From positions 1-17,575 of the forward strand of contig CAZIRO010000042.1 of assembly GCA_964541595.1 (NCBI GenBank): a DNA stretch of 17,575 nt. The letters are read 5' to 3'. Positions 13,197 to 17,575 of this stretch are shown here, one piece after another. The notes under the pieces were generated by a model. That model made no database searches. It was not told the DNA's origin and saw nothing but the letters and a program-made list of their open reading frames with translations. Within the stretch, counting starts at the first letter, position 1. Every line of letters begins with the position of its first letter. The position numbers were made by a program, and so were the translations under genes. Origin of the DNA: CAZIRO01 sp964541595 (lineage in GTDB: Bacteria > Acidobacteriota > HRBIN11).

Positions 13197-14273
13197 TTAG
13201 ATGTTGAATTCGAATTCCTGCAGATGGACGATATATTTCAGGTTGAACAGCCAGCGGAGGTACATCTTGATGGGAACGCTCAGCATGATGAGCACCAGCC
13301 AGACAAACACGTGATATCGGACGAATCCCATCTTCTCATAAAACCGGCGCAACCAGGTGCGCGCCAGCAGGGGCGGCAGCGCAAAGAGGTAGAGTGTCAC
13401 GAGGACGAGTCCCGGGGCCTCACGGATATACCACTGTGCGGGCAGCGGTTGACCGAGCAACCGGATCCAGAAGTACTCCGACAGGTCGACGTTGGTCAGA
13501 GGTTCGACTTTATGAATGTCCCATGTCTCGTACAGTCCGAAAAAGTTCCAGTTCGGTCCGCGCAGGAACGTCCCCACGAAGATGAGCAGGCACCACAGAA
13601 TGATGAATCCAAAGAGGTACAGCGTGATCTCCCGGCGCCGTTCCCGAAATGTGTAATACCCGTTGCCCCGCGGGTTCACGTCGATATACGGAATGGCCAT
13701 GAGACCGATAATGATGAGTCCTGGCAGGAGCACGCCCGCGATCCACGGGTCGTAGTACACGAGCAGTTCCTGCAATCCGAGAAAATACCACGGGGCCTTT
13801 GCCGGGTTCGGAGACTGGGTGGGATTCGCGGGTTCTTCCAGTGGGGCCGGTACGAACAGGGACCAGATGAGCAGCCCGAGTCCCACCACAAGAGTGGCCA
13901 GGAATTCGATATAGACCAGGTCCGGCCAGACGTATTCCTTCTCGCCCTTGAAACTCGCCTCCCAGGTGGGTTCTCCCCGCGCCTTCCGTTCATCGTTTTC
14001 ATACGCCTGTTTGAGCCCCAGCCAGGTAAAGAAACTCACGGCATAGATCATGATCACAATCGGAATATTGTCCCCTTTGGTGACGATCGCCCGGAAGTGC
14101 GGGTGCGCCATACTCGCGAGGAAGAACAGGGTCAGACCGCTCATCCAGATCACGATGAACCGCGTGGTCCACACCCACCGGGTCCGCAGCGCGAGGAAAA
14201 ACAGTACAATCGCGATGGTGAACAGAATCGGCGGGTTCGTCAACCAGTTGACGATCGCCATCAGGTAGGTCAT
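13197..14273 (-). CDS. Cytochrome b C-terminal subunit (PetD-like, extended)
   Basis: The C-terminal half of a split cytochrome b, contributing the Qo site of quinol oxidation. The 358 residues have about eight transmembrane segments. The part aligned to subunit IV is about 115-235, with SPNPAKAPWYFLGLQELL (154-171) at the Qo loop, where canonical PEWY reads APWY (160-163), so proline replaces the glutamate. Three extra helices lie before it (about 15-88) and two after it (287-338), making it much longer than plant PetD (about 160 residues). The C-terminal FGLYETWDIHKVEPLTNVDLSEYFW forms a large extracytoplasmic loop. GGAGG lies 8 nt before the ATG. It follows cytochrome b6 by 44 bp and precedes the octaheme gene by 12 bp. 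Confidence 0.9.
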   Translation of the reverse strand: MTYLMAIVNWLTNPPILFTIAIVLFFLALRTRWVWTTRFIVIWMSGLTLFFLASMAHPHFRAIVTKGDNIPIVIMIYAVSFFTWLGLKQAYENDERKARGEPTWEASFKGEKEYVWPDLVYIEFLATLVVGLGLLIWSLFVPAPLEEPANPTQSPNPAKAPWYFLGLQELLVYYDPWIAGVLLPGLIIIGLMAIPYIDVNPRGNGYYTFRERRREITLYLFGFIILWCLLIFVGTFLRGPNWNFFGLYETWDIHKVEPLTNVDLSEYFWIRLLGQPLPAQWYIREAPGLVLVTLYLFALPPLLARTWLRRFYEKMGFVRYHVFVWLVLIMLSVPIKMYLRWLFNLKYIVHLQEFEFNI

Positions 14274-14317
14274 GTCTCCTGCCTCCGTTCAGGAAGTCTT
14301 GCGCGACGATGGCACCA

Positions 14318-15106
14318 TCACAGCGGCCCGGAAATTCCTCCGTCCTTTCGCACACGCCAGAAGTGCACGGCGATGAGCGTGGCCACAATGACCGGGAAGA
14401 ATACGCAGTGCAGGATGTAAAACCGGTTCAGCGTGGCCTCCCCAATGAATCGACCGCCCAGGAGCGCGAACCGCACGTCACTGCCAATGTGGATCAGTTG
14501 CAGATCACCGAGTTTCAGCATGGACGCTCCCGGACCCTCGTGACCGAGCAGTGGGGTCGCACGGGCCATATTCGTGCCCACCGTGACGGCCCAGATAGCC
14601 AGTTGATCCCAGGGGAGCAAATACCCTGTAAAACTGAGCAGCAACGTCAGCACGAGCAGCATCACCCCCACAACCCAGTTGAACTCGCGCGGGGGTTTGT
14701 ATGAACCGGTCAGGAATACGCGCAACATGTGCAGCCATACGGCCAGCACCATCAGATGCGCGCCCCATCGGTGAATTTCCCGCATGATCCCGAACGGGAT
14801 CTGCTCGCGCAGGTCCACGATATCAAAATACGCGAACTGTGCGGTGGGCCGGTAATAAAACATGAGCAGCACGCCGGTCAGGGTTTCAACGAGAAACAGG
14901 AAGAACGAAATGCCCCCCATACACCACGTGTAACTCAGTTTCAGGCCGTGTTTTTTGACCTTCACCGGGTGCAGGTGCAGAAACACGTTGGACAACACGG
15001 CGATGGCACGGCTGCGTGCGTCCCGTTTGGGAATGTCATGACGGAAAACGGATTTCCAGATCTGCGAACGCTTGATCGACGTCCACAATCCCCGTTTTTG
15101 CGCCAT
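14318..15106 (-). CDS. Cytochrome b6-type subunit
   Basis: The N-terminal heme-bearing half of the split cytochrome b. The 262 residues have four core helices and an N-terminal extension of about 50 residues. Heme ligands are H112 and H126 in helix B (IHRWGAHLMVLAVWLH) and H233 and H248 in helix D (RFYILH...VHFWRVRKDGG); the helix D spacing of 15 is the b6 type, not the bc1 type. C62 in WCMGGISFF aligns with C35 of plant cytochrome b6 (YCLGG), the cysteine that binds heme cn (ci). FYYRPT, LTGSYKPPRE, GYLLPWDQ and the ending RKDGGISGPL are also b6-like. GGAG lies 7 nt before the start. It is the second gene of the operon, 64 bp after Rieske. Confidence 0.95.
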   Translation of the reverse strand: MAQKRGLWTSIKRSQIWKSVFRHDIPKRDARSRAIAVLSNVFLHLHPVKVKKHGLKLSYTWCMGGISFFLFLVETLTGVLLMFYYRPTAQFAYFDIVDLREQIPFGIMREIHRWGAHLMVLAVWLHMLRVFLTGSYKPPREFNWVVGVMLLVLTLLLSFTGYLLPWDQLAIWAVTVGTNMARATPLLGHEGPGASMLKLGDLQLIHIGSDVRFALLGGRFIGEATLNRFYILHCVFFPVIVATLIAVHFWRVRKDGGISGPL

Positions 15107-15170
15107 GATTCATCTCCTGTGTTGAAACTGTCCGGTGTGGCGGTCTGAGGGTTCTCCCGATCGAGCGGGC

Positions 15171-15704
15171 TTATCCGGTGAACGGGATCGGGAGAAACGC
15201 ATCCGGTTTATTCCATTCACCCTTTTCGTACCGGAACCGGATACTCTTATCGATGGCGATCTGGCCGTCTTCCGCCAGCCAGATCTTACATCGCTCCAGG
15301 GGGCGTGGTGCCGGTCCTTCGAAGTTGATGCCGCTCATATAAAACCCGCTGCCGTGGCAGGGGCATTTGAACTTCTGTTCCATGGGCAGCCAGTTGGGCG
15401 TACACCCCAGATGGGTACACTGCGCATACAGCGCATAGAACCCTTCCGGAATTCGGACGATCCAGACACGAAACTTATTTTTCCAGCGCTCGTCCACTCC
15501 CAGACCGTATTCATCGGGAAATCCGGCTTTAAACGATTGGGGTGGCTCAAACAGCACGCGCGGGTAAAAGAACCGGGCCATTGTTCCGATCCAGGCGAGC
15601 ACGGCCGCCACAAATGCTGCCCAACTCAGCCCGATCCAGGAGATGAGAAACTGGCGTCGGGAAACGGTTTCCGTTCGTGTCGCATTCGCCGTTTTGGTTG
15701 CCAT
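15171..15704 (-). CDS. Rieske iron-sulfur protein of the bc complex
   Basis: The 2Fe-2S subunit that takes the first electron from quinol and passes it to cytochrome c. The 177 residues begin with a twin-arginine anchor: VSRRQFLIS (14-22), then an uncleaved hydrophobic helix (about 23-42). The cluster boxes are CTHLGC (96-101) and CPCHGSGF (114-121); C96, H98, C114 and H117 bind iron and C101-C116 form the disulfide. The tail PFTG is short. The RR motif makes it a predicted Tat substrate, as known for Rieske proteins of Paracoccus. AGGGGGGA lies just upstream of the ATG. It is the first gene of the seven-gene operon and is preceded by a good promoter. Confidence 0.95.
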   Translation of the reverse strand: MATKTANATRTETVSRRQFLISWIGLSWAAFVAAVLAWIGTMARFFYPRVLFEPPQSFKAGFPDEYGLGVDERWKNKFRVWIVRIPEGFYALYAQCTHLGCTPNWLPMEQKFKCPCHGSGFYMSGINFEGPAPRPLERCKIWLAEDGQIAIDKSIRFRYEKGEWNKPDAFLPIPFTG

Positions 15705-15733
15705 GGACTTCCCCCCTGCGGATAGGGTCCACC

Positions 15734-15762
15734 ATTTTATCCACTTCGATGTCGGGTTGCAA
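15734..15762 (-). promoter_or_regulatory. Promoter of the bc-nuoHI operon
   Basis: On the minus strand TTGCAA (15762-15757) is 17 bp from TAAAAT (15739-15734, 5 of 6 to TATAAT). The Rieske start at 15704 would have a leader of about 25 nt with a strong ribosome-binding site. Heptamer array 3 ends 27 bp upstream of the -35. Confidence 0.6.
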
Positions 15763-15789
15763 ATTTAAACACGCGCACCCCGGATTGCA

Positions 15790-15866
15790 AGGTGTCGGGT
15801 GTCAGGTGTCGGGTCTCGGGTGTCAGGTCCCAGGTCTCAGGTCCCGGGTCTCGGGGGTCAGGTGAC
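15790..15866. repeat. Heptamer tandem array 3
   Basis: Eleven 7-mers without interruption: AGGTGTC, GGGTGTC, AGGTGTC, GGGTCTC, GGGTGTC, AGGTCCC, AGGTCTC, AGGTCCC, GGGTCTC, GGGGGTC, AGGTGAC. Nine fit RGGTSYC exactly. This is the longest array in the window and lies just upstream of the respiratory operon promoter. The inverted-arm module of array 2 is not evident here. Confidence 0.85.
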
Positions 15867-15955
15867 GGAACCGGCTATATCCGGAGCACCCTGATCCCGG
15901 ACAGGTGTTGCACGCGGAACGGGAGACGAACCAGCGGTCTCCGGCGTTGCCATGT

Positions 15956-16025
15956 GCCGTCTCCCGGAGACGGCAATCGCTCAATCCCCAGCGCCGAACG
16001 GCCGGCGCTCAATCCCCATGCGGGG
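15956..16025. terminator. Cluster of three hairpins beyond the sortilin gene
   Basis: GCCGTCTC/GAGACGGC (15956-15974), AGCGCCG/CGGCGCT (15990-16009) and CCCC/GGGG (16014-16025) lie in a row. The first two are followed by a 13-bp direct repeat CGCTCAATCCCCA at 15978-15990 and 16006-16018. The cluster starts at the stop codon of the upstream minus-strand gene, so termination or mRNA 3'-end protection is likely, though no U-tract is seen. A further weak GGAGAC/GTCTCC pair lies near 15922-15942. Confidence 0.5.
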
Positions 16026-16026
16026 G

Positions 16027-17575
16027 CTATGGCGCCGCGCGCAGCTGGTCAGACGACGCGGTTTTCGGAGGGATCACGGCCGGGATCTCGAGTTCACGGA
16101 CCTTCCGGTTGAACGCCGGCAGATCACGTTCCAGGACTTCCCGGAGTTGCCGCAGCCGTTCATCCGCACGCCGGGCCAGGTCTTCGAATACGGCTATCGC
16201 CTGTTCCGTCGGCGCAGCGTCCGCGCTCTCCACAACACGCGCCAGTGCGGCGAGTTTGTTATTCAGTCGGATCGGATAATTCAGCAGGTCCTGAATCGCG
16301 CGCGCACGTCGCTGAATGAGGGCATCCTCGATCTCGTCCAGCCGGGCCAGGATCGGTTGCGCGAGTTCTCGCAGCGTATCCGCATAGGGCTGGTCTTTCG
16401 TGCGTTCCAGTGTTTGTTCGATCTGGCGACGGATCGAACGGATGGTATTCACCGCGTCGTGCACTTCTGAGAGTTTATCCCGGATGCGCATGAGCAATTC
16501 GAACTGCCGACGGAAGTCTTCCTGTGAGGTCTGTACGCGTGGGTCTTTGACGATCGTGAACGTCTGCATATAGGTCTTGCCGTTAACCGTCAACTGCACC
16601 TGATACGTGCCCGGGATCGCGAGCGGACCGGCGACACTTCCCGCCCACATGAGCGCCCCCGGAACCGCGTGGGCCGGTGCGTATCGCATATCCCACAGGA
16701 ACCGATTCAGCCCGGCCTCTGCCGGCAGTCTGGGTTCCCGTGTATGTTCCGGCTGGCTCGAAAACGATCGTACGACGTTTCCGGCGGCATCGAGGATCGT
16801 CAGGGTGATCGGGTCTTTCGGTTTTTCTTTCAGATAGTAATACACGATCACACCGTTCGGCAGGTTTTCGCCCGCGTTCGGCGCGCGGAAAAACCGGCGG
16901 GCGGTACGAAATCGCACCGTTGTTCGCGGCGGGAAGAGGTGCGCCGGGCGTTCCAGCAGATCGGGCGTGAACTGTTCCAGGGGGGTGATGTCGTCCAGGA
17001 TCCAGAACGATCGTCCGTGCGTGGCCACGATGAGGTCCTTGTCATGGATCACGAGATCGTGTATCGGCACGGCGGGCAGATTTGTCTGCAGACGGTGCCA
17101 GTGTTCCCCGTCGTCAAACGAGACATACACGCCGGTCTCCGTTCCGGCGAAGAGCAGACCCCTGCGGTCGGGGTCCTCGCGGATGACCCGGGTGTAATCA
17201 TGCTCCGGAATTCCCCGGGTGATCCGTTGCCACGATTTCCCGCAATCCGTCGTCTTATACAGATACGGTCGGAAATCGTCCAGTTTATAACGGGTAGCAG
17301 CGATATATGCGGTACACGCGTCGAAGTGCGAGGGTTCAATGATGCTGATCAGTGCCCATTCGGGGAGGTCTTTCGGTGTGACGTTTTCCCAGTGCTGCCC
17401 CCCGTCGCGGGAGATATGCACGAGTCCGTCGTCCGTTCCAGCCCAGAGGAGTCCCGGTCGAAGGGGCGATTCTGCCAGTGCGAAGATCGTCCCATAGTAT
17501 TCCACGCTGGTATTGTCCTTCGTCAGCGGCCCGCCGGAGGGTTCCATCTTCGAGCGGTCATTCCGCGTCAGGTCC
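16027..17575 (-). CDS. Sortilin/BNR-repeat (VPS10-like) protein, C-terminal part
   Basis: The C-terminal 516 residues or so of a larger secreted protein whose 5' end lies beyond the window. Members are usually about 1,000 residues, often labelled glycosyl hydrolase, with no proven activity I can name. The frame is open at the right edge and reads DLTRND before the ATG at 17547, matching the family (DLTRND...GGPxTKDNTSVEYYGTIF), so that ATG is internal. Asp-box repeats of a beta-propeller are visible: ISRDGGQHWENV, KTTDCGKSWQRI and SFDDGEHWHRL. Next come HGRSFWILDDITPLEQF, an Ig-like beta domain (YQVQLTVNGKTYMQTF) and a C-terminal helical coiled coil (about 130 residues). It is separated from the Rieske gene by 322 bp and is probably a separate transcript. 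Confidence 0.88.
   Translation of the reverse strand, partial: DLTRNDRSKMEPSGGPLTKDNTSVEYYGTIFALAESPLRPGLLWAGTDDGLVHISRDGGQHWENVTPKDLPEWALISIIEPSHFDACTAYIAATRYKLDDFRPYLYKTTDCGKSWQRITRGIPEHDYTRVIREDPDRRGLLFAGTETGVYVSFDDGEHWHRLQTNLPAVPIHDLVIHDKDLIVATHGRSFWILDDITPLEQFTPDLLERPAHLFPPRTTVRFRTARRFFRAPNAGENLPNGVIVYYYLKEKPKDPITLTILDAAGNVVRSFSSQPEHTREPRLPAEAGLNRFLWDMRYAPAHAVPGALMWAGSVAGPLAIPGTYQVQLTVNGKTYMQTFTIVKDPRVQTSQEDFRRQFELLMRIRDKLSEVHDAVNTIRSIRRQIEQTLERTKDQPYADTLRELAQPILARLDEIEDALIQRRARAIQDLLNYPIRLNNKLAALARVVESADAAPTEQAIAVFEDLARRADERLRQLREVLERDLPAFNRKVRELEIPAVIPPKTASSDQLRAAP

Noticed and set aside
13041..14420. Long plus-strand open frame (459 codons) opposite the cytochrome b subunit
   Set aside because: It is the antisense shadow of a gene with clear cytochrome b motifs; its product is rich in His, Arg and Glu and resembles no family.
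15790..15866. Possible CRISPR array or VNTR within a gene
   Set aside because: The units are 7 bp, with no spacers, and lie in non-coding sequence.
17545..17547. ATG as the start of the sortilin-like gene
   Set aside because: The frame stays open to the window edge, and the residues before it (DLTRND) belong to the family's conserved core.

Overview
The window is a densely packed bacterial chromosome segment, roughly 55-60% G+C by eye, with no rRNA, tRNA, CRISPR array, insertion sequence or phage gene that I can see. It encodes a respiring bacterium with a cytochrome bc complex that has a split, b6-type cytochrome b, a large multiheme cytochrome c, complex I subunits, a Tat system, a cell-wall amidase, a single-SLH surface protein and a sortilin/BNR-repeat protein. 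This set fits an uncultured or thermophilic member of a phylum such as Acidobacteriota or a relative. That placement is inference only; no marker gene here settles it.

Layout. 1-144: left edge, with hairpins and a degenerate heptamer array but no gene I can support. 145-2399 (minus): radical SAM enzyme AmrS, then tatA, then tatC, with a strong inverted repeat between tatA and tatC. 2400-2717: divergent intergenic region with a 7-bp tandem array between two candidate promoters. 2718-3320 (plus): unrecognised coiled-coil protein. 3402-4955 (minus): AMIN plus Amidase_3 cell-wall amidase. 4956-5235: divergent intergenic region holding a second, more complete repeat element with inverted arms. 5236-6995 (plus): ArsN2-like acetyltransferase followed by a UMF1-family MFS transporter, closed by a perfect 14-bp hairpin. 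7063-7791 (minus): small SLH-domain surface protein. 7869-15704 (minus): seven-gene respiratory operon in the order Rieske, cytochrome b6, cytochrome b C-terminal subunit, octaheme cytochrome c, TPR lipid-side or periplasmic protein, NuoH, NuoI. 15705-16026: promoter of that operon, the longest heptamer array and a hairpin cluster. 16027-17575 (minus): C-terminal half of a sortilin/BNR-repeat protein that runs off the window.

How the genes fit together. The large operon joins the quinol-oxidising bc complex, its likely octaheme electron acceptor and two quinone-side complex I subunits. The Rieske protein carries a twin-arginine anchor, so it should depend on Tat components such as the tatA and tatC encoded at the left of the window. 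The points most worth a second look are: four intergenic arrays of a heptamer RGGTSYC, two of them accompanied by a shared hairpin/inverted-arm module and three lying just upstream of candidate promoters; the tatA-tatC stem that contains the tatA stop codon; the octaheme cytochrome with a coiled-coil stalk; a cytochrome b6 that keeps the heme-ci cysteine; and a NuoH that lacks the otherwise conserved glutamate of the SYE motif.
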